Numbered from the stretch's first letter, positions 1-8,957 are shown. The stretch: 47,394 nt of DNA from Paenibacillaceae bacterium (GCA_015057715.1 SVDS01000021.1:1-47394); one strand, 5' to 3'. Program-made: numbers and translations. The notes: generated from the letters alone by a model not told the origin.

Positions 1-10
1 TAAAAATGTC

Positions 11-39
11 TTGACATTTTAATTTTATCTTATTATAAT
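11..39 (+). promoter_or_regulatory. sigma-A promoter of pheST
   Basis: A perfect consensus pair is visible: TTGACA at 11-16 and TATAAT at 34-39, separated by 17 bases. Transcription should begin near 46, just before the T-box leader. Such a strong promoter fits a gene pair whose output is set by attenuation in the leader rather than by initiation. Confidence 0.9.
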
Positions 40-45
40 GGTGAC

Positions 46-325
46 AATATTACATTAAAATATGAAATGCTATGAAAGTGCAAGTAGAATCTTAATTTCT
101 ATCAGAGAGAAGGGGTCACCGGCTGAAAGCCCTTTTAAGTTCAATTAAGAGTTCGAATTTCCCACTGAAGCAGCATGGCTGAAACCTGTGAATTTATTTA
201 GTTGGCAGGCGGGTAGGTCATGACGTCCTTACACGTTACGTATGCCGAGTGCCTGCTTTTGATGCAGGAATCAGGGTGGTACCGCGAACACAGCTTCGTC
301 CCTTTACAGGGATGGAGCTTTTTTT
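46..325 (+). promoter_or_regulatory. T-box leader (tRNA-Phe sensing) of pheST
   Basis: The leader carries the T-box core AGGGTGGTACCGCG at 273-286, which pairs with the NCCA end of uncharged tRNA in the antiterminator. It is followed by a terminator hairpin, with arms around 292-303 and 308-318 and a T run at 319-325. Upstream are an AGAGA-type motif near 105-110 and a stem I region of about 100 bases. The gene downstream is pheS, so the specifier should be a Phe codon; TTC triplets occur at 152-154 and 159-161, but I could not fold stem I well enough to choose between them. When charged tRNA-Phe is scarce, readthrough into pheST is expected. Confidence 0.93.
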
Positions 326-358
326 AATGTATCAGGGAATGAATCAAAGAAGGAGAGC

Positions 359-1381
359 ATGATGAAAGATCAATTAGAAAAAATCAAACAAGAAGCGTTA
401 AAGCAAATTGAAGCTTCCGATGCGCTGGAAAGACTGAATGACATTAAAGTTGCTTATCTTGGAAAAAAGGGAGAACTGACCAGCGTTTTAAAGAGCATGA
501 AGGACGTTACTCCGGAAGACAGACCTAAGATTGGACAGATGGTGAATGAAGCCAGAGAAGTAATTGAAGGTAAGCTTGATGCGGCCATGACTGGGCTGAT
601 GAAAAAAGCAAGAGAAGAGCAGTTAAAGAAAGAGGTTATTGATGTCACTCTTCCAGCGAAGAGGAACCGGGTTGGGCATACTCACCCTAATACCATTGCA
701 TTAGAAGAGGTGGAGAGAATTTTTGTGGGCATGGGTTATGAAGTAATTGAAGGCCCGGAAATAGAGTATGACCATTATAACTTTGAAAAACTGAATATTC
801 CGAAGAACCATCCGGCAAGAGATGAGCAGGATACGTTCTATATCAGTGACAGCATTGTTTTAAGAAGTCAGACCTCTCCCGTTCAGGTTCGTACCATGGA
901 GGAGGGAAAACTTCCCATCCGAATGCTGGCACCAGGCAGAGTATTCCGTTCTGATGAAGTAGATGCAACACATTCTCCTTCATTCCATCAGATTGAGGGG
1001 CTGGTAATTGATAAGAATATTACATTTGCAGATTTAAAAGGAACCCTGGCTGAATTTGCAAGAGAGTTATTTGGACCTGAGACAAAGGTGAAGTTCCGCC
1101 CCCATCATTTCCCGTTTACTGAGCCAAGTGCAGAAATGGATGTTACCTGCTTTAAGTGTGGAGGAAAGGGCTGCCGTTTCTGCAAAGGATCTGGATGGAT
1201 TGAGATTTTAGGATGCGGAATGGTACACCCCAACGTGCTTGCCATGAGCGGAATTGATTCCAATGAATATTCCGGATTTGCATTCGGAGTTGGCTTAGAG
1301 CGAATTGCCTTGTTAAAATACGAAATTGATGACATGAGATTATTATATGAAAATGACATCAGATTCTTAAAGCAGTTCTAG
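359..1381 (+). CDS. pheS: Phenylalanine--tRNA ligase alpha subunit
   Basis: Catalytic alpha subunit of the cytoplasmic (alpha-beta)2 phenylalanyl-tRNA synthetase, which charges tRNA-Phe with ATP. The 340-residue length is typical. The N-terminal ~90 residues are the charged coiled-coil arm that contacts tRNA. The class II core then shows the motif 2 region FRSDEVDATHSPSFHQIEG, the substrate-site stretch FPFTEPSAEMDV, and the Firmicutes-type Cys-rich segment (CFKCGGKGCRFCKGSGW). Motif 3 is near the C-terminus (GFAFGVGLERIALLKY). The start follows AGGAG at 351-355; two ATG codons lie in tandem at 359 and 362, and either could be used. pheT starts 22 bases downstream, so the two subunits are co-transcribed behind the T-box leader. 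Confidence 0.98.
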   Translation: MMKDQLEKIKQEALKQIEASDALERLNDIKVAYLGKKGELTSVLKSMKDVTPEDRPKIGQMVNEAREVIEGKLDAAMTGLMKKAREEQLKKEVIDVTLPAKRNRVGHTHPNTIALEEVERIFVGMGYEVIEGPEIEYDHYNFEKLNIPKNHPARDEQDTFYISDSIVLRSQTSPVQVRTMEEGKLPIRMLAPGRVFRSDEVDATHSPSFHQIEGLVIDKNITFADLKGTLAEFARELFGPETKVKFRPHHFPFTEPSAEMDVTCFKCGGKGCRFCKGSGWIEILGCGMVHPNVLAMSGIDSNEYSGFAFGVGLERIALLKYEIDDMRLLYENDIRFLKQF

Positions 1382-1403
1382 AAACAGGAAGGGAGATAGA
1401 TTG

Positions 1404-3824
1404 ATGAATACACCATTATCATGGGTTAAAGCATATGTACCGGATTTAGAAGTGACACCTCAGGATTATACAGATGCCATGACACTGACCGGAACGAAGG
1501 TTGAGGGCTATGAATGCCTGGATAAAAATTTGGAGAAGATCGTAGTTGGTCAGATCTTATCGATTGAACGCCATCCGGATGCAGATAAACTGATTGTCTG
1601 CCAGGTAAATGTGGGTTCTGAGACCGTTCAGATTGTAACCGGCGCATCAAACGTTAAAACAGGGGATATGGTACCGGTTGTTTTAGACGGAGGAAAGGTT
1701 GCAGGAGGCCATGACGGCGGTCCTCTTCCGGAAGATGGAATTAAGATCAAAAAGGGCAAGTTAAGAGGAATTGAATCCTGTGGAATGATGTGCTCCATTG
1801 AAGAACTGGGATTTACAAGCGAAATGTATCCAGATGCTCCTGAAAGCGGAATCTATATTCTTCCTAAGGACTCCGTACCGGGAACCGATGCAGTAGAGCT
1901 TCTTGGTCTTCATGATTCTGTTTTTGAATATGAAGTAACCTCAAACCGTGTGGATTGTTACAGCGTGATCGGGATTGCCAGAGAAGCAGCAGCTACCTTT
2001 AACAAAACCTTTGTTCCTCCGGTAGTAACTGCTACCGGCAACAGCGAGGATGTTCATGATTATCTGAAAGTAACTGTAGAAGACAGCCGTCTTTGTTCCC
2101 GTTACTGCGCAAGAATGGTAAAGAATATTAAGCTTGCTCCTTCTCCTGTCTGGATGCAGAGAAGACTTGCAGCCTGTGGAATCAGACCAATCAATAACAT
2201 TGTTGACATTACCAACTATGTAATGGAAGAATACGGCCAGCCAATGCATGCCTTTGATTATGAACAGCTGGCAGGTCATGAGATCGTTGTCAGATGTGCA
2301 GAAGATGGAGAGACCTTCCAGACCTTAGATGGCCAGGAAAGAAAACTGGACAGCACCGTACTCATGATTCGTGACGGAGAGAAGGCAGTGGGTATTGCCG
2401 GTATTATGGGAGGGGAAAATTCTAAAATTACTGATGAAGTCCAGACCATGGTATTTGAAAGTGCCTGCTTTGATGGAACCAATATCCGTCTTTCCTCTAA
2501 GAAAGTTGGTTTAAGAACCGATGCTTCCGGCAAATTCGAAAAGGGCCTTGATCCCAACAATGCAAAGGCTGCAATCGACCGTGCATGCCAGCTGATTGAG
2601 GAGCTTGGCGCAGGTGAAGTAGTTGGCGGCATGATTGATATTTATCCGGAGAAGAGAGAGGAAAAACGTGTTGCATTTGAACCGGAGAGAATGAACCGTC
2701 TTCTTGGTACCGATATTACAGCAGAGACAATGCTTGAGTATTACAATCGTCTGGAACTGAAATATGACGAAAAAAACGGAGAGATCATTGTTCCTACATT
2801 CCGTCAGGACTTAGAATGTATGGCGGATCTGGCAGAGGAGACAGCGAGATTTTATGGTTATGATAAGATCCCGGTTTCCCTTCCTACCGGTGAATCCACA
2901 ACTGGTAAACTCTCCTATAAATTAAGAGTGGAGGAGCTGGCAAGAGAGGTTGCGGAATTCTGCGGATTCTCTCAGGGAATGACATATTCCTTTGAAAGTC
3001 CTAAGGTTTTTGACCGTCTGCTTCTTCCTCAGGACAGTCCTCTTCGGGTTACTGTGAATATTTTAAATCCCCTTGGCGAGGACTTCAGTGTAATGAGAAC
3101 AATTCCTCTTCACGGAATGTTAAATTCACTGTCTACAAACTACAACAGACGTAATAAAAATGTCCGCCTTTATGAGCTGGCGAATATTTATCTGCCAAAG
3201 AGCCTTCCTCTTACAGAGCTTCCAGATGAAAGAATGCAGTTTACTCTGGGCTTTTACGGAGATGGTGATTTCTTTGACATGAAGGGTGTGGTTGAGGAGT
3301 TCTTTGAGAAAACCGGTATGAATTTAAAACCTCATTATGATCCAAAAGCAGGAAAGACGTTCCTTCATCCGGGAAGACAGGCAGACATTATTTACGATGG
3401 TGTAAATATCGGATATTTAGGAGAGGTTCATCCAGAGGTAGCCGATAACTACAAGATCGGAGACCGGGCTTATGTGGCAGTGATCGATATGCCGTCTATG
3501 ATACCATTTACAAGTTTTGACCGCAAATATACTGGAATTGCCAAATATCCGGCAGTTACCAGAGATATCAGTATGGTAGTACCAAAGAATATTCTTGTAG
3601 GTCAGATTGAGGAAGTCATTGAACAGCGTGGAGGTAAGATTTTAGAAAGCTACGAGTTGTTTGATATTTATGAAGGTGCACAGATTCTGGCTGGTTTTAA
3701 ATCAGTTGCCTATTCCATCACATTCCGTGCAGCAGATCATACCCTGGAAGAACAGGAAGTTTCAGGAGTTATGAAAAAAATACTCAACGGTTTACAGGCA
3801 CTTGGTATTGAGTTAAGAGCGTAA
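1404..3824 (+). CDS. pheT: Phenylalanine--tRNA ligase beta subunit
   Basis: Beta subunit of phenylalanyl-tRNA synthetase, 806 residues. Domains in order: an EMAP/OB-fold tRNA-binding domain (about residues 40-155, with VGQILSIERHPDADKL), B3/B4 editing domain (about 205-390, with GIRPINNIVDITNYV and the AGIMGG stretch), B5 domain (about 400-475), the catalytic-like core, and a C-terminal FDX-ACB anticodon-binding domain (about 712-806, with KYPAVTRDISMVVP). I chose ATG 1404 over the in-frame TTG at 1401 because the GGGAG at 1391-1395 is then 8 bases away. It forms an operon with pheS, and transcription ends at the hairpin just downstream. Confidence 0.98.
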   Translation: MNTPLSWVKAYVPDLEVTPQDYTDAMTLTGTKVEGYECLDKNLEKIVVGQILSIERHPDADKLIVCQVNVGSETVQIVTGASNVKTGDMVPVVLDGGKVAGGHDGGPLPEDGIKIKKGKLRGIESCGMMCSIEELGFTSEMYPDAPESGIYILPKDSVPGTDAVELLGLHDSVFEYEVTSNRVDCYSVIGIAREAAATFNKTFVPPVVTATGNSEDVHDYLKVTVEDSRLCSRYCARMVKNIKLAPSPVWMQRRLAACGIRPINNIVDITNYVMEEYGQPMHAFDYEQLAGHEIVVRCAEDGETFQTLDGQERKLDSTVLMIRDGEKAVGIAGIMGGENSKITDEVQTMVFESACFDGTNIRLSSKKVGLRTDASGKFEKGLDPNNAKAAIDRACQLIEELGAGEVVGGMIDIYPEKREEKRVAFEPERMNRLLGTDITAETMLEYYNRLELKYDEKNGEIIVPTFRQDLECMADLAEETARFYGYDKIPVSLPTGESTTGKLSYKLRVEELAREVAEFCGFSQGMTYSFESPKVFDRLLLPQDSPLRVTVNILNPLGEDFSVMRTIPLHGMLNSLSTNYNRRNKNVRLYELANIYLPKSLPLTELPDERMQFTLGFYGDGDFFDMKGVVEEFFEKTGMNLKPHYDPKAGKTFLHPGRQADIIYDGVNIGYLGEVHPEVADNYKIGDRAYVAVIDMPSMIPFTSFDRKYTGIAKYPAVTRDISMVVPKNILVGQIEEVIEQRGGKILESYELFDIYEGAQILAGFKSVAYSITFRAADHTLEEQEVSGVMKKILNGLQALGIELRA

Positions 3825-3840
3825 AAATATTTTATAAAAA

Positions 3841-3881
3841 GATGTCGGAAGAAAAGCAGAACGCTTCCGGCATCTTTTTTT
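3841..3881 (+). terminator. Rho-independent terminator of pheST
   Basis: Eleven-base arms at 3841-3851 and 3864-3874 form a hairpin with one mismatch, followed by seven T at 3875-3881. It closes the pheST operon 16 bases after the pheT stop codon. Confidence 0.93.
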
Positions 3882-3957
3882 GTTTGCCTGCATGGAACTG
3901 AAAAATCCAGTCAATCCTTACGGTAAAGGAATGTTTGAAAACAGGGAGGCAAAACAG

Positions 3958-5148
3958 ATGCTTGATGATCTTGATATTAAACTCATAAGAGGAAGAATGC
4001 TTTTTGATTCTGGAGGAAATCCGGCTGTGGAAGCAGAAGTAATCCTGGAAAATGGTGCACAGGGAAAAGCTGTGGTTTCGGTTTTTGATGAAATGACCGG
4101 AGAGGAAGAAGCAGATTATATCAGGGAATGGCTGTCGGAAGCAATTCTATTTGAAGATGCTGCAGAACAAAAAAATATCGATAGTCTGCTGATGAAACAA
4201 AGAGAGGCAGACGATGCGGATCATAAAGAAAACGGCAGAGGAAAGGCCGGAGTGTTAGCGCTGTCCATGGCAGCAGCAAGAGCGGCCGGAGCAGGCCTTG
4301 GACTTCCACTATACCGTTATTTAGGTGGATCTACGGCTCCAGTCATGCCGGTTCCGGTCATGAGCATGATTGACGGAGGAAACTGGGAAAAAGGAATCGA
4401 TTTTAAAGAAATTATGATTATACCCTTAAACAGGAGTTCTTTTGCAGAAGGACTGCGGCTGGGTGTTGAAGTATATCAGACATTAAAGCGGCTTTTATCC
4501 TTAAACGGAATTGATACATCAGTGGGGGAAAGCGGAGGTTTTGCAGCAGACGTAAAAAGTGCAGAGGAAGCGCTTCATTATATAATGGATGCAGTCAGAC
4601 TTTCCGGCTATGATCCGGATACCGATGTGGCCGCTGGTATTTCCGGATATGCAGACCATCTTTATGTAAAAGATGAAGGAATTTACCATTTTGATAAAGA
4701 AAGCCTGAATAATGGAATTCTGGTACACAGAAACCAAAAAGATATAATTTCCTATTATTTAAGGCTGGCAGACGGATTTCCTCTGGGACTTGTGACAGAA
4801 GGACTTTGGACAAAAGATCTTGAGGGAAGAAACCGGATGTATCAGATGTTTCAGCATCGTTTCACCATAGCTTCCGATGACTTTTTTGCATCCAATGGCG
4901 TGGAGATACAGTTGAAGAAAGCAGGTACTGTAACTGCTGCACTGGATATGGCTGAGAGAGCAGGAAGGCTTGGGCATAAAGTGATCTTTTCAAACAGCCA
5001 TAAGGAAACAGAGGAAGTGTTTCTAAGTGACATGGCAGCAGCAGTTGGAGCTGACTATATCAAATGCGGTGCACCCTGCAGAGGAGAATGCACCGCAAAA
5101 TACAACGAACTATTAAGAATTGAGGAATTCTATAGCAGACAGCGGTGA
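3958..5148 (+). CDS. Enolase-like protein, probably catalytically inactive
   Basis: An enolase-superfamily protein that aligns with enolase over nearly its full length but is shorter (396 residues against about 430). Recognisable segments are SGGNPAVEAEV near the N-terminus, VGESGGFAA, IASDDFFASN and the C-terminal IKCGAPCRGECTAKYNELLRIEE. By eye, key positions of the yeast enzyme differ: the SGASTG loop is FDEMTG; general acid/base E211 is Ser192 (Glu moved one place back); metal ligand D246 is Ser229; metal ligand E295 is Thr280; catalytic K345 is Gln318; H373 is Asn346. D320 and K396 equivalents remain. I chose ATG 3958 because AGGGAGG (3943-3949) lies 8 bases upstream; the longer reading from TTG 3880 begins inside the pheT terminator. 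It sits directly before secG-rnr-smpB, where Bacillus and clostridia usually carry real eno. A true enolase should therefore exist elsewhere; the function of this copy is unknown. Confidence 0.85.
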   Translation: MLDDLDIKLIRGRMLFDSGGNPAVEAEVILENGAQGKAVVSVFDEMTGEEEADYIREWLSEAILFEDAAEQKNIDSLLMKQREADDADHKENGRGKAGVLALSMAAARAAGAGLGLPLYRYLGGSTAPVMPVPVMSMIDGGNWEKGIDFKEIMIIPLNRSSFAEGLRLGVEVYQTLKRLLSLNGIDTSVGESGGFAADVKSAEEALHYIMDAVRLSGYDPDTDVAAGISGYADHLYVKDEGIYHFDKESLNNGILVHRNQKDIISYYLRLADGFPLGLVTEGLWTKDLEGRNRMYQMFQHRFTIASDDFFASNGVEIQLKKAGTVTAALDMAERAGRLGHKVIFSNSHKETEEVFLSDMAAAVGADYIKCGAPCRGECTAKYNELLRIEEFYSRQR

Positions 5149-5164
5149 AAAATAGAAAAAAATA

Positions 5165-5193
5165 TTGTATTTACTGAAAATTTATGGTATGAT
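5165..5193 (+). promoter_or_regulatory. Promoter of secG
   Basis: TTGTAT (5165-5170) and TATGAT (5188-5193) are separated by 17 bases, with a TG two bases before the -10 box (extended -10, 5185-5186). It lies between the enolase-like gene and secG, so secG can be transcribed independently of its upstream neighbour. Confidence 0.75.
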
Positions 5194-5223
5194 AAACGTT
5201 GTTTGACTTAAGGAGGTGGGAAA

Positions 5224-5457
5224 ATGATCCGGATTATATTATCAATTGTGTTCGTTATTATATGCGTTGCTTTATCAGCGATTATCCTGTTACAGGAAGG
5301 AAAGAGTCAGGGTCTTGGTTCTATCGGTGGTATGGCGGATACTTACTGGGGCAGGAACAAAGGACGTTCCATGGAAGGAAAACTGGAGAAGTTTACAAAG
5401 TACGGAGCAATCCTGTTTTTTGTCCTGTCATTAGTACTGAATCTGAATATACTGTAG
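5224..5457 (+). CDS. secG: Protein translocase subunit SecG
   Basis: Small accessory membrane subunit of the SecYEG protein-conducting channel. The 77 residues contain two hydrophobic segments (about residues 2-22 and 58-77) joined by a loop with the family hallmark LLQEGKSQGLGSIGG and a Gly-rich, basic stretch. Length and topology match SecG. The start ATG is preceded by AGGAGG at 5211-5216. The neighbours fit: secG-rnr-smpB is a widespread Firmicutes gene order. A terminator follows at once. Confidence 0.95.
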   Translation: MIRIILSIVFVIICVALSAIILLQEGKSQGLGSIGGMADTYWGRNKGRSMEGKLEKFTKYGAILFFVLSLVLNLNIL

Positions 5458-5463
5458 CGATTA

Positions 5464-5499
5464 AACACTCTTGTGGTATAGCAGCAAGGGTGTTTTTTT
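5464..5499 (+). terminator. Terminator after secG
   Basis: Ten-base arms 5464-5473 and 5485-5494 form a hairpin with one mismatch; the distal arm runs into seven T ending at 5499. It begins 7 bases after the secG stop codon and separates secG from rnr. Confidence 0.88.
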
Positions 5500-5596
5500 C
5501 GCATTATGGAAAAATTCTGTCATACCATCAGGTGAAGTGCAGATAATAAAAATAGATAACAACTTGTTAGAAAAATTGTGAAAAGAGAGGAAAATA

Positions 5597-7738
5597 ATGA
5601 CAGAAGAACAGTTAATGCAGCGGAAAGCCATGTTTATGGAACTGTTTTCAGATCCGACTTATAAACCGATGAAATTAAAGGAACTTTCCATGTTATTCGG
5701 GGTTCCCAAACATCAGAGAGATGAATTAAAACAGGTACTGGATGCCTTGGTGTCAGAAGGAAAAATCGGAGTATCCCAGAAAGGAAAATACGGAAAACCC
5801 GATATCGGTTCCATGGCAGGAGTATTTTTCGGACACCAGAAGGGCTTTGGTTTTGTATCGGTAGAAGGTTTTGAGAAAGATATCTTTATCCCGGAGGATA
5901 AGACTGGCGGCGCTCTTCATGGAGATACCGTACTGATATCTGCGGAAGCGGAAGGCTCTGGCGGCAAGAGAGCAGAAGGCCGGGTTATTAAGGTGCTTCA
6001 GCATGCAAATGAAGAGGTTATTGGATTTTATCAGAAAAATAAAAATTTTGGCTTCGTCATTCCGGATAACCAGAAGATTTCTAAGGATATCTTTATTCCC
6101 CAGGGAAAGGACATGGGAGCAGTAAACGGACATAAGGTAGTGGTGAAGATCACCGATTTTGGAGGAGAAGGGAAAAAGCCGGAGGGCGTGATCAAGGAGA
6201 TCCTTGGACATGTCAATGATCCGGGAACTGACATTCTTTCCATTGTGCGTGCTTACGGACTTCCGGAGGAATTCCCTGACAGTGTGATGAGACAGGTAGA
6301 GTCAGTCCCTGATTCTATTTCCGGTAAAGATATGCAGGGGCGTCTGGATTTGAGAGAATTACAGACTGTCACCATAGATGGAGAGGATGCAAAGGATCTT
6401 GATGATGCCATCACCATAACAAAGAAAGACGGGGCATATACTCTGGGAGTCCACATTGCTGACGTAACCAATTACGTAACAGAGCACAGCCCTCTTGACG
6501 AAGAAGCTTTAAAAAGAGGAACCAGCGTCTATCTGGTGGACCGGGTTATTCCCATGCTTCCCCACAAGCTGTCTAACGGTATCTGCTCTTTAAATCAGGG
6601 AGAAGATCGTCTGGCGCTGAGCTGTATCATGGAAATCGACGGAGACGGAACGGTAACCGGTCACAGAATCGCAGAAACGGTGATTAATGTAGACCGTAGA
6701 ATGACGTATACAGCTGTAAATGCAATCATAACCGATCATGATGAAGCGGTTATGAAAGAATATGAGGCATTTATCCCCATGTTTGAACAGATGAAGGAAC
6801 TTGCTGATATTTTAAGAGAAAAAAGGAAAAAAAGAGGTTCCATTGACTTTGATTTCCCAGAAACAAAGGTGATTCTTGATGAACGGGGAAAGCCATTAGA
6901 GATAAAACCTTATGACCGGAATTCAGCCACTAAAATCATTGAAGATTTTATGCTTATGGCAAATGAGACGGTTGCAGAGGATTATTTCTGGCAGGAAATT
7001 CCCTTCCTCTACCGGACTCATGACAACCCGGATCCGGAGAAGATGAAAAGTCTGGCTACGCTGATTAATAATTTCGGCTATTCCATTCGCTTTCATAACG
7101 GAGAAGTATACCCAAAAGAAGTCCAGAAATTGCTTGCCAATGCAGAGGACACTCCGGAAGAAGCATTAATCAGCCGTCTTGCCCTTCGTTCCATGAAGCA
7201 GGCTAAGTATACCGTTGGAAACACCGGACATTTTGGTCTGGCTGCCAAGTATTATACCCACTTTACCTCGCCTATCCGAAGATATCCGGATCTGCAGATC
7301 CACCGTATCATTAAGGAGAATTTAAGGTCAGGACTCAGCGATAAGCGTGTCAGCCATTATGACAAGCTCCTGATGCAGGTGGCTGTTCAGTCCTCTTCTC
7401 TGGAGAGGCGGGCAGATGAAGCAGAGCGGGAAACCATTAAGCTGAAAAAATGTGAGTATATGTCCCGGTATATCGGACAGGAGTTTGAGGGAGTCATTTC
7501 AGGAGTAACAAACTGGGGGCTTTATGTGGAACTTCCCAATACAGTGGAAGGTCTGATCCATGTCAATGATCTTCAGGATGATTATTATCATTTTGATGAA
7601 GAACATTATGAACTGGTGGGAGAAATGACCAGGAAGACGTTTAAACTTGGTCAGCCCATTCGGGTAATCGTATCGGGTACGGATAAACTGCTTCGTACCA
7701 TCGACTTTATTTTAGGAAGAGATTTTGACGGGGAATAA
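5597..7738 (+). CDS. rnr: Ribonuclease R
   Basis: Processive 3'-5' exoribonuclease of the RNB (RNase II) family, 713 residues, acting in turnover of structured RNA and in trans-translation together with SmpB and tmRNA. Domains in order: an N-terminal winged-helix-like region (about 1-70), two cold-shock OB folds (about 75-130, with GVFFGHQKGFGFV, and about 145-205, with KNKNFGFVIP), the RNB catalytic domain (about 250-585) with the acidic metal-binding cluster DGEDAKDLDDAITI from about residue 261, and a C-terminal S1 domain (about 625-705, with GVISGVTNWGLYVELP). The start ATG 5597 has AGAGG at 5586-5590. In many Firmicutes smpB follows directly; here a lipoprotein gene lies between them. 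Confidence 0.97.
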   Translation: MTEEQLMQRKAMFMELFSDPTYKPMKLKELSMLFGVPKHQRDELKQVLDALVSEGKIGVSQKGKYGKPDIGSMAGVFFGHQKGFGFVSVEGFEKDIFIPEDKTGGALHGDTVLISAEAEGSGGKRAEGRVIKVLQHANEEVIGFYQKNKNFGFVIPDNQKISKDIFIPQGKDMGAVNGHKVVVKITDFGGEGKKPEGVIKEILGHVNDPGTDILSIVRAYGLPEEFPDSVMRQVESVPDSISGKDMQGRLDLRELQTVTIDGEDAKDLDDAITITKKDGAYTLGVHIADVTNYVTEHSPLDEEALKRGTSVYLVDRVIPMLPHKLSNGICSLNQGEDRLALSCIMEIDGDGTVTGHRIAETVINVDRRMTYTAVNAIITDHDEAVMKEYEAFIPMFEQMKELADILREKRKKRGSIDFDFPETKVILDERGKPLEIKPYDRNSATKIIEDFMLMANETVAEDYFWQEIPFLYRTHDNPDPEKMKSLATLINNFGYSIRFHNGEVYPKEVQKLLANAEDTPEEALISRLALRSMKQAKYTVGNTGHFGLAAKYYTHFTSPIRRYPDLQIHRIIKENLRSGLSDKRVSHYDKLLMQVAVQSSSLERRADEAERETIKLKKCEYMSRYIGQEFEGVISGVTNWGLYVELPNTVEGLIHVNDLQDDYYHFDEEHYELVGEMTRKTFKLGQPIRVIVSGTDKLLRTIDFILGRDFDGE

Positions 7739-7751
7739 CAAATACCAAATT

Positions 7752-7784
7752 GGCAGGATAAAAATAATTTGTTTTTATCCTGCC
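7752..7784. repeat. Perfect 13-bp inverted repeat between rnr and the lipoprotein gene
   Basis: Arms 7752-7764 and 7772-7784 are perfect reverse complements around a 7-base loop. The AT part lies at the top of the stem and GC pairs at its base, and no T run follows it on either strand, so it is not a standard terminator. It could still end or stabilise the rnr transcript. It begins 14 bases after the rnr stop codon. Confidence 0.85.
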
Positions 7785-7810
7785 TACATTATATCAGGGA
7801 GTTGCTAGGT

Positions 7811-8905
7811 ATGAAAATAAAACATTTAATTAATGCATGCATGATGGCAGCATTGTTGCTTACCATGACTGGATGTGCAAAGGAAAGAAATAAGATCACG
7901 GTTCAAGAGCCTGAAAATACTAAAACAATCATTGATGAATCGAAGAAGGAAGAAAGTGAACGAAAGATAATCGTTGATAAAACTGAGCGTTTGGAACATA
8001 TAATGATTAGTGACTGGTTTGATGATGATACTGCAATTGTTTCAAAAGATAATGAGTCATTAGGAAAAATGAGCTTATCAGAACTATCAGACCAGTATCC
8101 AAAGAGTCTGTATTTACTCAATATTAACTCAAAAGAATATCAGCTGGTCAAGGAACAAAAAGATGTATTGCTTGGGGGAGCTGTGTTCTCCAGGGATAAG
8201 AAATATCTGATATACGATGAATATGTTTTAGGGGATCCTGCTTACTTCATTATGAATATGGAGAATCATGAGAGCATTGGGCTTAAGGGAGAACCGATTG
8301 GTGGAGCAAAAAGTGCGCACTGGGCAGATAACGAAACTATTATCGGTTCAGCATATAGCGGTGGTGTTTATATGGCTGACAGAACTGGAACTATGAGCTT
8401 GATTGATGAATTAAAGGATGAAGGAATATTTCTTGTTGAGAAACTGGGTAACAATATTTATTACAATACACAATCAGATTTAACTTTAATGGCCTTAGAC
8501 CTGGCTACGAAGAAGAAGACCAGTCTTAATCTGGGACAGGTATCTGAAATCATACCGTCTCCTGACAATAAAGAAATGATAATCTTACAGAATAATGGTT
8601 CCAAAAGTTCCATGATTATTTATAGTCTTGAGCAGGAAGAAAAAATTACAATTGCAGAGAATTCTGAATTGTACGGAGTATCCTGGTCACCTGATCAGAG
8701 GATGATTGCTTATGGCATGAAAGAGGATAAAAATAATGCAACAGAAAGAAGTCTGTATGTATATGATATACTTACTGGAAAATCCATAAAGATTGCTGGG
8801 AATACTGAACCCATAAATACTAATTGGAGTCCTTCTGGTAAAAGATTATCATATACGGAATGGGATGGAAATCAGTATACCAGCAGTATTATTTATTTTA
8901 AATAG
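7811..8905 (+). CDS. Lipoprotein with TolB/WD40-like beta-propeller repeats
   Basis: A 364-residue exported lipoprotein of unknown role. The N-terminus has two Lys, a hydrophobic stretch and the lipobox LTMTGC, with lipidated Cys22. A charged linker (about residues 25-60) follows. The rest is built from blades of the PD40/TolB type, clearest at YGVSWSPDQRMIAYGM and INTNWSPSGKRLSYTEW, each followed by a strand such as SLYVYDILTGK. Such propellers usually bind proteins or glycans at the cell surface. I start it at ATG 7811, with AGGGAG at 7796-7801; the open frame extends to 7769 but that would mask the signal peptide. It interrupts the common rnr-smpB pairing and looks more AT-rich than its neighbours, which suggests a later insertion. 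Confidence 0.8.
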   Translation: MKIKHLINACMMAALLLTMTGCAKERNKITVQEPENTKTIIDESKKEESERKIIVDKTERLEHIMISDWFDDDTAIVSKDNESLGKMSLSELSDQYPKSLYLLNINSKEYQLVKEQKDVLLGGAVFSRDKKYLIYDEYVLGDPAYFIMNMENHESIGLKGEPIGGAKSAHWADNETIIGSAYSGGVYMADRTGTMSLIDELKDEGIFLVEKLGNNIYYNTQSDLTLMALDLATKKKTSLNLGQVSEIIPSPDNKEMIILQNNGSKSSMIIYSLEQEEKITIAENSELYGVSWSPDQRMIAYGMKEDKNNATERSLYVYDILTGKSIKIAGNTEPINTNWSPSGKRLSYTEWDGNQYTSSIIYFK

Positions 8906-8928
8906 AGACTTTACTGATTTTCTCATCC

Positions 8929-8957
8929 TTTACGGGATATAAATAATGTAGTATGAT
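8929..8957 (+). promoter_or_regulatory. Promoter of smpB
   Basis: TTTACG (8929-8934) and TATGAT (8952-8957), 17 bases apart, lie 33 bases before the smpB start codon. It would give smpB its own transcription despite the lipoprotein gene inserted upstream. Confidence 0.65.

Noticed and set aside
3880-3957. N-terminal extension of the enolase-like protein from TTG 3880 or ATG 3892/3931
   Set aside because: TTG 3880 lies in the T run of the pheT terminator, none of these starts has a well-spaced Shine-Dalgarno site, and ATG 3958 has AGGGAGG at an ideal distance.
5199-5546. 115-codon frame overlapping secG
   Set aside because: It lies in another frame over secG and the terminator; secG has the family motif, two membrane segments and a clear ribosome site.
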